Position numbers and translations under genes: made by a program. From contig NW_027469113.1 of NCBI RefSeq assembly GCF_051020765.1, forward strand, positions 930,001 to 994,000: 64,000 nucleotides of DNA, written 5' to 3'. How positions within the stretch are numbered: the stretch's first letter is position 1; the number at the start of each line of letters is the position of its first letter. Shown piece by piece: positions 18,459 through 28,960 of this stretch. The DNA comes from Lasioglossum baleicum. Its lineage: Eukaryota; Arthropoda; Insecta; Hymenoptera; Halictidae. The notes under the pieces are model-generated. The model was not told the DNA's origin. It did not search any database and saw only the letters and a program-made list of their open reading frames with translations.

Positions 18459-21223
18459 ATCTTGCTGCAGACTCACCAATCCCGCGCGTAAAAATCTCCG
18501 CCCCCCAATTACAAAAGAGGTGTGAATTTTTGTTGGACACGGGTTCGGAGATCAATTTAATTCGTGCGTCAAGTCTAGAACCAAATCTACCTATAGATCA
18601 TACGAACACTATAGAAGTCCAAGGAATAACCGAGGGATCCATTCCAACCCTCGGTCAAATTAAGATACACTTACAGGGTCAAAACCCTATTGAATTTCAT
18701 GTCTTGGAAGAAAACTTCCCAATTAACATCGACGGAATCCTCGGTTCTCCCTTCTTCAGAACAGGAGCCGAGATCTCCTTTGCGAATCAATCCATAACGA
18801 TAGGAAACATTCGGGTTCCCTTCTCGAACCCTTGCGCGCCCACGGCTGAGCCTCGCGATAAATTGGCAGCAGAGGTTATTTCAATGCCTTCGTCTATGAC
18901 CAACGATCTCGTTAAAACTCCAGCCGCCAAGCGTGAGGAACATTCGGCAGGGAACGTTCGAGTGTCTTCCTCAAATCCTCGTGCACCCGCGGTCAGACCT
19001 TGCAGAGCTCCGGTGACGGAGGTTATTTCAATGCCTCCTCGGGATTCGATCGAGTGCTCCCTAGAGAAAAACGCCGTGAAAAGCCGGCCGGAATCGAAGG
19101 AGACTCGAGAGATATCGGAGTACACTGCGAGAAGTCGGGTCGTGGAGCGTGAGGATCGAGTCCGAACAAAGACTCCTCCGAAATCCGAAGAATTCGTCCT
19201 CGAACCTCGTACCGTTGCGTGTATAGCGGTCGACGTCGAAGGACCCAAACAGGGATATATCCGCCGTGTTAATGTAGCGCCGGATGTATTCCTGGGTGAC
19301 TGCGTCGTCACCAATCGTAAAGGCAAAGCGAGCCTCCGGTGTTTTAACACCTCGTCGGAAAGAGTTTCATTTCGATTGCCCCCATTGGAGATGGAAGAAA
19401 TCGAGTCGTACTCTTCCGATTCTTATACTACTTCCGGGTATCATCCCGACGTATTCGGTAACCATTCCGACCTTTCTAATTCCGGGTATCATCCCGACGC
19501 ATTCGGTAACCATCCCGACCTTTCTAATTCCGGGTATCATCCCGACGCATTCGGTAACCATCCCGACCTTTCTACTTCCGGGTATCGTCCCGACGTATTC
19601 GGTAACCATCCCGACCTTACTAATTCCGGGTACCATCCCGACGCATTCGGTAACCATCCCGACCTTTCTAACTCCGGTAACCAGCCCGATTCTTATTCTA
19701 ACTCCGGTAACCAGCCCGATCATTATTCTAACTCCGGTAACCATCCCGACGCATTCGGTAACCATCCCGACCTTTTCAATTCCGGTAACCATCCCGACGT
19801 ATTCGGTAACCATCCCGACAATTTTAATCCAGAGTCCAAAGAAGACTCCCGCGAATTCAAACCTATGAAGGTTTATTCTACAAGCTCCGGTATCAAGTCC
19901 GATTGTTTCTATTCCGAGTCTAGGTTGAAAGGAAATGTCCCCGCCTTTGATTCTCTAAAGACGACAGAACGTCTACATAAAATAAAGCATAAAACTCTAC
20001 CTCGTATAGACCGAGCATACGAGTCGATCATAAAAGATCATCCCGCGATAATTTCTAAATCAGAGTCAAAGAGAGTCTATATTTCATTTCAAAAACCTAC
20101 CTCTGATTTTTCGCCGGAACATGATCTCTTCCAGTCTCAACGGTCAAGTATCCGTGCACCGCAAAGCGATTTCCATCCATCTAGGAATTATACGTCTGTA
20201 AAATACGCGTCAACAAAAAGGAGAAACAAATTTCAGATTATACTATACCTTTGCAATAACCCGCGAACAATGATTGTAGCGTCTCCTGCGATTTGCGATA
20301 AGAAACCCTCCCAGGAGATTTCATTACAGTCCTCCGCTGACGCGAAATTAGAATCCGCGATAATCACGCGTCCGGTCAACACCGATAAGCGAGCGAAATC
20401 CGAAACCCAGCGTCGACAGAATCTCCTTCCATCGCCGGAAGATACAGAACAAACGACAGCAGCACTTCGAAGAAGTTCCTACAGCCAGAATCCCAGCCTG
20501 TTCCCAGCCGCCTACCACATCGTGTCCAGTATCCACAAACACAATCAACATGTGCGGACACTTACAACCGGCGAGACCATCGGCGAACAAAGCCGGAGAC
20601 TTCATCTACAGATACCAGGGAATATTCTGCTACAATGGCAGACACAGAATCTCCCTAAATGGCAGAGAACTATGCCTTGCCTGCAGCCTCACTGCGGTAG
20701 TCAGGAGGGTCATCGTATACACGCACGTTCTTACAAGGAAAAGGAAGAACGCATGCGACGCGTGTACAAAACCCATATTGAGGGAAACCCCAATATTGGA
20801 ATGCATCCACTGCAGCTTCCTCCTCGCACTGGATCGGGCAGCAACAGACACTGCCAGAATAAGAAGAGAAAGAGGCGAAATTCTCACGGACGACGAAGAA
20901 GAGGACGAAAACTCAAGCACCTCTTCCTCGGACGAAGACACCAATACTCAAGCAAATTAGAGATGCAGAGTGTTTGTGCCAAAGCCGTAATCTCGTCACC
21001 TGAGACAAAAGTGACAGTGACACCAGTGATTTCCCCACCCACCCAAAACCCAACTATGCAAAATGAACAAAGCGAAATAAGTTGCATAAAACCAGCCCCA
21101 GCCCCACGTGCCGACACCGACAACATTTCAGTGCGACCAGTGTTTCGTACAAATATAGGAAATACTCGCCGAGAACTGTGCTCCCTGCGCGGAGTACCTC
21201 CGGACGATGCGTCGCATGAATGA
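18323..21223 (+). CDS. Protease and gutted pol frame (E3)
   Basis: The frame opens in the gag overlap and needs a -1 shift from gag; no canonical slippery heptamer was found in the correct frame. Retropepsin motifs: LLDTGSEINLIRAS near 18524 and ILGSPFF near 18740. Next come a variable charged region, the pre-polymerase linker ending LPPLEMEEIES, and the 16/10-residue minisatellite. A stretch after it (KRAKSETQRRQNLLPSPED) is homologous to the part just before the integrase tail in E1 and E2. Beyond about 20460 the frame overlaps the 136-codon Cys-rich ORF and probably is not the functional frame. It ends ...RGVPPDDASHE. No polymerase or integrase core. Confidence 0.75.
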   Translation, partial: EVGKRVRPPDRSQPQAGGRIFNSNYSPHPNSYPDERPVRRFVSAVNLAADSPIPRVKISAPQLQKRCEFLLDTGSEINLIRASSLEPNLPIDHTNTIEVQGITEGSIPTLGQIKIHLQGQNPIEFHVLEENFPINIDGILGSPFFRTGAEISFANQSITIGNIRVPFSNPCAPTAEPRDKLAAEVISMPSSMTNDLVKTPAAKREEHSAGNVRVSSSNPRAPAVRPCRAPVTEVISMPPRDSIECSLEKNAVKSRPESKETREISEYTARSRVVEREDRVRTKTPPKSEEFVLEPRTVACIAVDVEGPKQGYIRRVNVAPDVFLGDCVVTNRKGKASLRCFNTSSERVSFRLPPLEMEEIESYSSDSYTTSGYHPDVFGNHSDLSNSGYHPDAFGNHPDLSNSGYHPDAFGNHPDLSTSGYRPDVFGNHPDLTNSGYHPDAFGNHPDLSNSGNQPDSYSNSGNQPDHYSNSGNHPDAFGNHPDLFNSGNHPDVFGNHPDNFNPESKEDSREFKPMKVYSTSSGIKSDCFYSESRLKGNVPAFDSLKTTERLHKIKHKTLPRIDRAYESIIKDHPAIISKSESKRVYISFQKPTSDFSPEHDLFQSQRSSIRAPQSDFHPSRNYTSVKYASTKRRNKFQIILYLCNNPRTMIVASPAICDKKPSQEISLQSSADAKLESAIITRPVNTDKRAKSETQRRQNLLPSPEDTEQTTAALRRSSYSQNPSLFPAAYHIVSSIHKHNQHVRTLTTGETIGEQSRRLHLQIPGNILLQWQTQNLPKWQRTMPCLQPHCGSQEGHRIHARSYKEKEERMRRVYKTHIEGNPNIGMHPLQLPPRTGSGSNRHCQNKKRKRRNSHGRRRRGRKLKHLFLGRRHQYSSKLEMQSVCAKAVISSPETKVTVTPVISPPTQNPTMQNEQSEISCIKPAPAPRADTDNISVRPVFRTNIGNTRRELCSLRGVPPDDASHE
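19435..19821 (+). repeat. Coding minisatellite (E3)
   Basis: Seven 16-residue and two 10-residue units, matching E0 exactly in arrangement. Confidence 0.9.
20550..20960 (+). CDS. 136-residue Cys-rich protein with three CxxC pairs (E3)
   Basis: The E3 copy of the Cys-rich ORF, identical in protein to the E0 copy. Three CxxC pairs (42-45, 69-72, 85-88) and an acidic serine-rich tail suggest a zinc-binding, possibly nucleic-acid-binding or adaptor protein; the source is not recognised. It sits in the segment that replaces the integrase tail of E1 and E2. The sequence on both sides is homologous between the subtypes, so the junctions near 20460 and 21080 mark the exchange. It overlaps the pol stub in another frame. 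How it would be expressed is not evident. Confidence 0.6.
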   Translation: MCGHLQPARPSANKAGDFIYRYQGIFCYNGRHRISLNGRELCLACSLTAVVRRVIVYTHVLTRKRKNACDACTKPILRETPILECIHCSFLLALDRAATDTARIRRERGEILTDDEEEDENSSTSSSDEDTNTQAN

Positions 21224-21289
21224 GTGTGTAATCGAGTGTTGAGCGAGAAATTTCTTCCTTGTCAGAAATTTCTTTTCCGCGTTGGGAGG

Positions 21290-23255
21290 TGTTACGTCGT
21301 CCGATGTACGACGTTGGCCTTGTACACACACTATGTATACAAGGTCTGATCTGCATAAGATCCATACACCGTCCCCTAGACATAAGAGCATAGTATTAAG
21401 ATCTCATTATTCTATTGTTCTAATCCTTATCTCCGTCTCTACCCATCACCATAACTTCACCTTGATCAACACCTTACCTCAGTTTCAACCCATCACCACG
21501 ACACATAATGCAATAAAGTATTGCATCACTCTGGAAGCATCTAGAAGCTTCTAGAAACGTCGAGAAGTCCAAAGACTGCTGCATCAGCAGTCCCACGCTC
21601 GTAGAGGGCAATAGGACAGCCACGAGACTGCAGCGTCAGCAGAAATGCACGTGCAGTCCCCGGGAGCGAAGACGCTGCTGCGTCAGCGGTTCTCCCACTC
21701 CGACGACTGAAGAACAAAGAGACTGCAGCGTCAGCTATCCCCACTCCGAACGAAGGAGGCAAGGCAGAGCAGGCGCTTGCATCAGTCCGCCTCCAGACAG
21801 CGACTCGAACGGTCCGCTCCAAGCGAGCGACTCGCACGGACGTGCCAGTCCGGCTTCTTCCGACTTCAAGAGCAGACGTGTTCAGTCTAGCTCCGCGAAA
21901 GTGAAGTGTGTCGATCCTTCACTCCTAATTCCAATTCCAATTCCAACTCTAACTCAACTCAACTCAAGTCCTAATTCTCATACGTTATTCCTATAACATA
22001 TTACAATATCCATTATTCATTAATCCAATTACTACTCCTATTATAATACTACTTACATATTGTATACCAGTGTACTTACCAGTTCTTATTTAATATATCG
22101 TTGTTATACCAGTGCTTCGATCTTGTTATTCTTGTGTTAGTTCAACACCATCTTCCAATTCAGTTCTTGCATCGAATATATTAAACTCGTGACATATCCG
22201 GACTTGGTCTAAAGTGCGCAGTGGAAACGCTGAGCCGCCAATAAGGAATTTGAAGCGAGTCATAGAGAAGTTCTCGTGCCACGTCTAGAATTGGTCTAAA
22301 GAGCGCAGTGGAAACGCTGAGCCGCCACTATAGACGTGAAGCGAGTTAACTACCAAAAAGGTTAATAACAAGTGGAAGTTCATTTTCATTATATTATTAA
22401 TATTCCATCATTACTATTCCTTACCCATGCGACGCCCACGTCGAGCGGGACGCAAGTATCAACTTGCTAAATTGAGACGCGCGTTGAGAAATAAAGCGGT
22501 GCTCGATCAAATCATTGCCACTACCGAGTGGACCGAACTTCTGGGAACCACCGAGCACATTCCGTGTGACGCGTCCGATTACGTTTCTGTATACGGTTGC
22601 CCTTGCAACCCTCCTAAAGAGGTCAACCACGCGGACCTCTCGCGAGCTCCGACGCCAGTTCTGCATCCGGTCGATTGTCCAGAGGTGATCGACATAGCCG
22701 ACGACGACGACAGCCGAGACACGATCATCGTTCCCAGGGTCCGTTGCCGAATCATCAGTGACGTCCCTCTGCCAACTCATCAACGTGTCGTCTTGCGGCC
22801 AGCATCCAAGGCCACTAATGTCGTCCCGAACCGAGCAGCAGCAACTCTGCCAGATCTTCCCCACCTCGAGGACATCTGTATAGAAGACCCGATGTACGAC
22901 ACCTACTGTCAGTACCGCCAGTTCCTGCTGCAACAATATTATTAGGCGTTAATACAGCATTGCGGTGAGTCGTATAATGTCTTGTATAATTGCTGAATCC
23001 TGTAAACTCACCGTTCTCGTTGCATCATCTCGCGCGTGATTCTTGTCGGGACACTTCTTGTAACCGCGTCGGACGTTCTCTTCTTGACTGCATCCATAGC
23101 AATATCGGTTGTCCTAGTGCATATGACAGCCCGCGGCTGTCTCGGCACGAAAGACCACTCCTCATTTTAATCTTCATATCTCAACCGTCCGTCTGTCACT
23201 GTTCTCTTTTCTCTCTCCTGGTACCTGTAACAAAAACACAGTGACGGACGTGACA
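21290..23255 (+). repeat. 3' LTR of E3 (1966 bp)
   Basis: Preceded by GTTGGGAGG (purine tract at 21284-21289) and followed by the duplicated ATAT and the continuation of E2. One substitution relative to the 5' LTR. Confidence 0.96.
22427..22945 (+). CDS. LTR-encoded 172-residue protein (E3 3' LTR)
   Basis: Same protein as in the E3 5' LTR, fully intact with all conserved segments. In the 3' LTR it would be transcribed only if an LTR promoter fires into downstream DNA or if the RNA reads through the polyadenylation signal. Confidence 0.72.
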   Translation: MRRPRRAGRKYQLAKLRRALRNKAVLDQIIATTEWTELLGTTEHIPCDASDYVSVYGCPCNPPKEVNHADLSRAPTPVLHPVDCPEVIDIADDDDSRDTIIVPRVRCRIISDVPLPTHQRVVLRPASKATNVVPNRAAATLPDLPHLEDICIEDPMYDTYCQYRQFLLQQYY

Positions 23256-23259
23256 ATAT

Positions 23260-23995
23260 CAAAGCCTCCAGAGTAAAAGAACTTCATAACTTACTTCAAA
23301 ATCATATCTTTGATGATCCACAGAAACTCGATTCCTTTCAACTTCCATCTGCACGTTGCCATGCGAAGCGAAACGAATACGATAAAATTAATTTCTGCGC
23401 TACAGCGAAATACGCGTCAGCAAGAAAGCAATATAAATCCGAGTACCCTCGCGATAACGGATATTCCTATGAGAATAAGCGAGCGAAATTCGAAGCCCAG
23501 CGTCGGCAAAATCTCCTTCGACCACCGGAAGATATAGAACAGGTATTCCTACTCAAAGAACCCTGCAAGGGCAAATTCGATGCGCATTATACGGGTCCTC
23601 ACGAAATTTGCGACATCCTAGACTCAAACAATGTAAAAATTAAAGTAGGGAACCATTTTAAGATTGTACATGCAAACAAACTCAAGCGTGCGCCGAATAA
23701 TCCAACGCAAACCCCGCGTCATCGAAACGTGACACTCATCTGGACGCAGATAAGAAAAGATGAAAGTGTTAGTGAACAAAGTGATTCCCGACCCACCCTA
23801 AACCCCGAGAAAAGACAGTCGAATAATGAACATTGCGAATACGACTTGTCAGACATTACAAAACCAGCCCCAGCCCCACGTGCCGACACCGATAACATTT
23901 CAGTGCGACCAGTGTTTCGTACAAATATAGGAAATACTCGCCGAGAACTGTGCTCCCTGCGCGGAGTACCTCCGGACGATGCGTCGCATGAATGA
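23260..23995 (+). CDS. Pol stub, 3' part with integrase C-terminal tail (E2)
   Basis: Continuation of the E2 frame after E3. At about 23542-23696 it encodes VFLLKEPCKGKFDAHYTGPH and, further on, KIVHANKLKRA. This is the pattern of the GPY/F module at the C-terminus of Ty3/gypsy integrases, with a histidine where the third motif residue is usually tyrosine or phenylalanine. The catalytic integrase core and everything upstream to the pre-polymerase linker are absent. The tail after it ends in the shared PAPAPRADTDN...DDASHE. It could help target or tether a trans-acting integrase complex, but that is speculation. It reads in frame with 13372-15023 once E3 and one copy of ATAT are removed. Confidence 0.75.
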
Positions 23996-24061
23996 ATGTG
24001 AAAGCGAGTGTTGAGCGAGAAATTTCTCCCATGTAAGAAATTTCTTTTCCGCGTTGGGAGG

Positions 24062-26007
24062 TGTTACGTCGTCCGATGTACGACGTTGGCCTTGTACACA
24101 CACTATGTATACAAGGTCTGATCTGCATAAGATCCATACACCGTCCCCTAGACATAAGAGCATAGTATTAAGATCTCATTATTCTATTGTTCTAATCCTT
24201 ATCTCCGTCTCTACCCATCACCATAACTTCACCTTGATCAACACCTTACCTCAGTTTCAACCCATCACCACGACACATAATGCAATAAAGTATTGCATCA
24301 CTCTGGAAGCATCTAGAAGCTTCTAGAAACGTCGAGAAGTCCAAAGACTGCTGCATCAGCAGTCCCACGCTCGTAGAGGGCAATAGGACAGCCACGAGAC
24401 TGCAGCGTCAGCAGAAATGCACGTGCAGTCCCCGGGAGCGAAGACGCTGCTGCGTCAGCGGTTCTCCCACTCCGACGACTGAAGAACAAAGAGACTGCAG
24501 CGTCAGCCATCCCCACTCCGAACGAAGGAGGCAAGGCAGAGCGGACGCTTGCATCAGTCCGCCTTCAGCCAGCGACTCGCACAGACGTGCCTACCTGGCC
24601 TCAGCCGCCAGTCCGGCTTCAAGAGCAGACGTGTTCAGTCTAGCTCCGCGAAAGTGAAGTGTGTCGATCCTTCACTCCTAATTCCAATTCCAATTCCAAC
24701 TCTAACTCAACTCAACTCAAGTCCTAATTCTCATACGTTATTCCTATAACATATTACAATATCCATTATTCATTAATCCAATTACTACTCCTATTATAAT
24801 ATTACTTACATATTGTATACCAGTGTACTTACCAGTTCTTATTTAATATATCGTTGTTATACCAGTGCTTCGATCTTGTTATTCTTGTGTTAGTTCAACA
24901 CCATCCTCCAATTCAGTTCTTGCATCGAATATATTAAACTCGTGACATATCCGGACTTGGTCTAAAGTGCGCAGTGGAAACGCTGAGCCGCCAATAAGGA
25001 ATTTGAAGCGAGTCATAGAGAAGTTCTCGTGCCACGTCTAGAATTGGTCTAAAGTGCGCAGTGGAAACGCTGAGCCGCCACTATAGACGTGAAGCGAGTT
25101 AACTACCAAAAAGGTTAATAACAAATGGAAGTTCATTTTCATTATATTATTAATATTCCATCATTACTATTCCTTACCCATGCGACGCCCACGTCGAGCG
25201 GGACGCAAGTATCAACTTGCTAAATTGAGACGCGCGTTGAGAAATAAAGCGGTGCTCGATCAAATCATTGCCACTACCGAGTGGACCGAACTTCTGGGAA
25301 CCACCGAGCACATTCCGTGTGACGCGTCCGATTACGTTTCTGTATACGGTTGCCCTTGCAACCCTCCTAAAGAGGTCAACCACGCGGACCTCTCGCGAGC
25401 TTCGACGCCAGTTCTGCATCCGGTCGATTGTCCAGAGGTGATAGACATAGCCGACGACGACGACAGCCGAGACACGATCATCGTTCCCAGGGTCCGTTGC
25501 CGAATCATCAGTGACGTCCCTCTGCCAACTCATCAACGTGTCGTCTTGCGGCCAGCATCCAAGGCCACTAACGTCGTCCCGAACCGAGCAGCAGCAACTC
25601 TGCCAGATCTTCCCCACCTCGAGGACATCTGTATAGAAGACCCGATGTACGACACCTACTGCCAGTACCGCCAGTTCCTGCTGCAACAATATTATTAGGC
25701 GTTAATTCAGCATTGCGGTGAGTCGTATAATGTCTTGTATAATTGCTGAATCCTGTAAACTCACCGTTTTCGTTGCATCACCTCGCGCGTGATTCTTGTC
25801 GGACACTTCTTGTAACCGCGTCGGACGTTCTTTTCTTGACTGCATCCATAGCAATATCGGTTGTCCTAGTGCATATGACAGCCCGCGGCTGTCTCGGCAC
25901 GAAAGACCACTCCTCATTTTAATCATAATATCTCAACCGTCCGTCTGTCACTGTTCTCTTTTCTCTCTCTTGGTACCTGTAACAAAAACACAGTGACGGA
26001 CGTGACA
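24062..26007 (+). repeat. 3' LTR of E2 (1946 bp)
   Basis: Preceded by the purine tract GGGAGG, followed by the duplicated CAGA and the continuation of E1 gag. Two substitutions relative to the 5' LTR. Confidence 0.95.
25180..25698 (+). CDS. LTR-encoded 172-residue protein (E2 3' LTR)
   Basis: Intact copy with a single replacement (Ser for Pro in SRASTP) relative to the E2 5' LTR copy. All the conserved features, including the SUMO-interaction-like core and the QQYY end, are kept. Confidence 0.72.
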   Translation: MRRPRRAGRKYQLAKLRRALRNKAVLDQIIATTEWTELLGTTEHIPCDASDYVSVYGCPCNPPKEVNHADLSRASTPVLHPVDCPEVIDIADDDDSRDTIIVPRVRCRIISDVPLPTHQRVVLRPASKATNVVPNRAAATLPDLPHLEDICIEDPMYDTYCQYRQFLLQQYY

Positions 26008-26011
26008 CAGA

Positions 26012-26498
26012 CCAGACTCGTCGACGAGAACTGATCCGCGAAGAAAAACGAGTCAGCTTCTCTGATAACCGGCCGTATCGCCAGCGTTCCACGTACGAGT
26101 CCGCTCGTGACATTCCAGAGCGAACTCAAGAACGCCGCGATAACAGACCGGACTCGTCTCAGCAGTCCTCGAGAAACTTAAACCGGGACTCTTATCGCTC
26201 CCCGACGCCGCAGCGGCGATGGGAAAATAATCCTCGCGACCAAAACACGTACCGCGATGGTCGCACAGATCGCCCCTCAAGCTCTAACAAATTTTGCAAC
26301 TACTGCAAAGTCCCCGGGCACGATATTCACGAGTGCCGTAAGCGCGCTTTTAATAATAATAGGAGGTCGGGAAACGAGTCCGGCCTCCCGACCGAAGCCA
26401 ACCCCAGGCGGGAGGCCGCATCTTCAACCCAAACTACAGCCCGCACCCAAACAGCTATCCGGACGAACGACCAGTCCGACGATTCGTCTCAGCAGTAA
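26012..26498 (+). CDS. gag: Gag polyprotein, 3' part (E1)
   Basis: Continuation of E1 Gag after E2: Arg-rich linker, CCHC knuckle CNYCKVPGHDIHEC and Gln-rich tail, ending at TAA. It has no start of its own, being the severed part of the frame from 9218-10089. The knuckle and linker match the intact E2 and E3 proteins with a few substitutions. Confidence 0.88.
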
Positions 26499-28894
26499 AT
26501 CTTGCTGCAGACTCACCAATTCCGCGCGTAAAAATCTCCGCCCCTCAATTACAAAAGAAGTGTGAATTTTTGTTGGACACGGGTTCGGAGATCAATTTAA
26601 TTCGTGCGTCAAGTCTAGAACCAAATCTACCTATAGATCATACGAACACTATAGAAGTCCAAGGAATAACCGAGGGATCCATTCCAACTCTCGGTCAAAT
26701 TAAAATACACTTACAGGGTCAAAACCCTATTGAATTTCATGTCTTGGAAGAAAACTTCCCAATTAACATCGACGGAATCCTCGGTTCTCCCTTCTTCAGA
26801 ACAGGAGCCGAGATCTCCTTTGCGAATGAATACATTACGATAGGAAACATTCGGGTTCCCTTCTCGAACCCTTGCGCGCCCACGGCTGAGCCTCGCGATA
26901 AATTGGCAGCAGAGGTTATTTCAATGCCTTCGTCTATGACCAACGATCTCGTTAAAACTCCAGCCGCCAAGCGTGAGGAACATTCGGCAAGGAACGTTCG
27001 AGTGTCTTCCTCAAATCCTCGTGCACCCGCGGTCAGACCTTGCAGAGCTCCGGTGACGGAGGTTATTTCAATGCCTCCTCGGGATTCGATCGAGTACTCC
27101 CTAGAGAAAAACGCCGTGAAAAGCCGGCCGGAATCGAAGGAGACTCGAGAGATATCGGAGTACACTGCGAGAAGTCGGATCGTGGAGCGTGAGGATCGAG
27201 TCCGAACAAAGACTCCTCTGAAATCCGAAGAATTCGTCCTCGAACCTCGTACCGTTGCGTGCATAGCGGTCGACGTCGAAGGACCTAAACAGGGATATAT
27301 CCGCCGTGTTAATGTAGCGCCGGATGTATTCCTGGGTGACTGCGTCGTCACCAATCGTAAAGGCAAAGCGAGCCTCCGGTGTTTTAACACCTCGTCGGAA
27401 AGAGTTTCATTTCGATTGGCCCCATTGGAGATGGAAGAAATCGAGTCGTACTCTTCCGACCTTTCTAATTCCGGGAACTATCCCGACGCATTCGGTAACC
27501 ATCCCGACCTTTCTAATTCCGGGTATCATCCCGACGTATTCGGTAACCATCCCGACCTTTCTAATTCCGGGAACTATCCCGACGTATTCGGTAACCATCC
27601 CGACCTTTCTAATTCCGGGAATCATCCCGACGTATTCGGTAACCATCCCGACCTTTCTAATTCCGGGAACTATCCCGACGTATTCGGTAACCATCCCGAC
27701 CTTTCTAATTCCGGGAATCATCCCGACGTATTCGGTAACCATCCCGACCTTTCTAATTCCGGGTATCATCCCGACGCATTCGGTAACCATCCCGACCTTA
27801 CTAACTCCGGTAACCAGCCCGATTCTTATACTAACTCCGGTAACCAGCCCGATTCTTATTCTAACTCCGGTAACCAGCCCGATTCTCATACTAACTCCGG
27901 TAACCAGCCCGATTCTTATTCTAACTCCGGTAACCAGCCCGATTCTTATTCTAACTCCGGTAACCAGCCCGATCTTTATACTAACTCCGGTAACCAGCCC
28001 GACTTTTATACTAACTCCGGTAACCAGCCCGATCAATTCCAAGACCAACTCCATTCCTACGACAATCAAAGATCTTCAAGACCCATATGTAAGCAGGTCT
28101 GTTCTATACTGCACGATAAATCCAGTGACAGTTCTAAACCAGAGGAGGATATCAAAGTCTCCAAAGTAAAAGAACTTCATAACTTACTTCGAAATCATAT
28201 CTTTGATGATCCACAGAAACTCGATTCCTTTCAACTTCCATCTGCACGTTGCCATGCGAAGCGAAACGAATACGATAAAATTAATCTCTGCGCTACAGCG
28301 AAATACGCGTCAGCAAGAAAGAAATGTAAATCCGAGTACCCTCGCGATAACGGATACCCCTATGAGAATAAGCGAGCGAAATTCGAAGCCCAGCATCGGC
28401 AAAATCTCCTTCGACCACCGGAAGATATAGAACAAGTATTCCTACTCAAAGAACCCTGCAAGGGCAAATTCGATGCGCAATATACGGGTCCTCACGAAAT
28501 TTGCGACATCCTAGACTCAAACAATGTAAAAATTAAAGTAGGGAACCATTTTAAGATTGTACATGCAAACAAACTCAAGCGTGCGCCGAATAGTCTAACG
28601 CAAACCCCGCGTCAGCGAAACGTGACACTCATCTGGAAGAAGATAAGAAAAGACAAAAGTGAAAGTATTAGTGAACAAAGTGATTCCCCACCCACCCTAA
28701 ACCCCGAGAAAAGACAGTCGAAAAATGAACATTGCGAATACGACTTGTCGGACATTACAAAACCAGCCCCAGCCCCACGTGCCGACACCGACAACATTTC
28801 AGTGCGACCAGTGTTTCGTACAAATATAGGAAATACTCGCCGAGAACTGTGCTCCCTGCGCGGAGTACCTCCGGACGATGCGTCGCATGAATGA
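26363..28894 (+). CDS. Protease, pol stub and integrase tail in one frame (E1)
   Basis: The best example of the gutted pol, because the frame is uninterrupted. In order: overlap with gag in the -1 frame; retropepsin (LLDTGSEINLIRAS near 26564, ILGSPFF near 26780); charged variable region; pre-polymerase linker with YIRRVNVAPDVFLGDCVVTN; minisatellite (27470-28033); and the integrase C-terminal GPY/F-like module at about 28436-28590 (KGKFDAQYTGPHEICDI, KIVHANKLKRA). It ends DDASHE. Reverse transcriptase, RNase H and integrase core are cleanly missing while the frame stays open. The product could act as protease plus a fusion of unknown role. The element can only move with enzymes supplied in trans. 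Confidence 0.82.
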   Translation, partial: EVGKRVRPPDRSQPQAGGRIFNPNYSPHPNSYPDERPVRRFVSAVNLAADSPIPRVKISAPQLQKKCEFLLDTGSEINLIRASSLEPNLPIDHTNTIEVQGITEGSIPTLGQIKIHLQGQNPIEFHVLEENFPINIDGILGSPFFRTGAEISFANEYITIGNIRVPFSNPCAPTAEPRDKLAAEVISMPSSMTNDLVKTPAAKREEHSARNVRVSSSNPRAPAVRPCRAPVTEVISMPPRDSIEYSLEKNAVKSRPESKETREISEYTARSRIVEREDRVRTKTPLKSEEFVLEPRTVACIAVDVEGPKQGYIRRVNVAPDVFLGDCVVTNRKGKASLRCFNTSSERVSFRLAPLEMEEIESYSSDLSNSGNYPDAFGNHPDLSNSGYHPDVFGNHPDLSNSGNYPDVFGNHPDLSNSGNHPDVFGNHPDLSNSGNYPDVFGNHPDLSNSGNHPDVFGNHPDLSNSGYHPDAFGNHPDLTNSGNQPDSYTNSGNQPDSYSNSGNQPDSHTNSGNQPDSYSNSGNQPDSYSNSGNQPDLYTNSGNQPDFYTNSGNQPDQFQDQLHSYDNQRSSRPICKQVCSILHDKSSDSSKPEEDIKVSKVKELHNLLRNHIFDDPQKLDSFQLPSARCHAKRNEYDKINLCATAKYASARKKCKSEYPRDNGYPYENKRAKFEAQHRQNLLRPPEDIEQVFLLKEPCKGKFDAQYTGPHEICDILDSNNVKIKVGNHFKIVHANKLKRAPNSLTQTPRQRNVTLIWKKIRKDKSESISEQSDSPPTLNPEKRQSKNEHCEYDLSDITKPAPAPRADTDNISVRPVFRTNIGNTRRELCSLRGVPPDDASHE
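27470..28033 (+). repeat. Coding minisatellite (E1), longest of the set
   Basis: Seven 16-residue units (alternating SGNYPD, SGYHPD, SGNHPD starts) followed by eight 10-residue units (SGNQPD). The alternation suggests duplication of two-unit blocks. Confidence 0.9.
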
Positions 28895-28960
28895 GTGTGT
28901 AATCGAGTGTTGAGCGAGAAATTTCTTCCTTGTAAGAAATTTCTTTTCCGCGTTGGGAGG

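Larger units (their letters stand above)
15024..23255 (+). mobile_element. A-family retrotransposon E3, complete and uninterrupted (8232 bp)
   Basis: The innermost element and the reference copy. It has LTRs of 1966 bp (15024-16989 and 21290-23255), target duplication ATAT (15020-15023 and 23256-23259), primer-binding site, full gag, protease/pol stub, 136-codon Cys-rich ORF and purine tract. The LTRs differ at a single position by eye (15195 A, 21461 C), so the insertion is very recent. All frames are intact. It belongs to the same subtype as E0 and lacks the integrase tail found in E1 and E2. Confidence 0.96.
10090..26007 (+). mobile_element. A-family retrotransposon E2, complete, split by E3
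   Basis: E2 is bounded by 1946-bp LTRs (10090-12035 and 24062-26007) with target duplication CAGA at 10086-10089 and 26008-26011, inside E1 gag. Without E3 it would be about 7.7 kb. Gene content is as in E1: Gag, protease, minisatellite, integrase tail. The LTRs differ at two positions by eye (10886/24858, 11430/25402). The LTR is the shortest of the A copies because a segment near 10590-10650 is missing. Confidence 0.93.
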
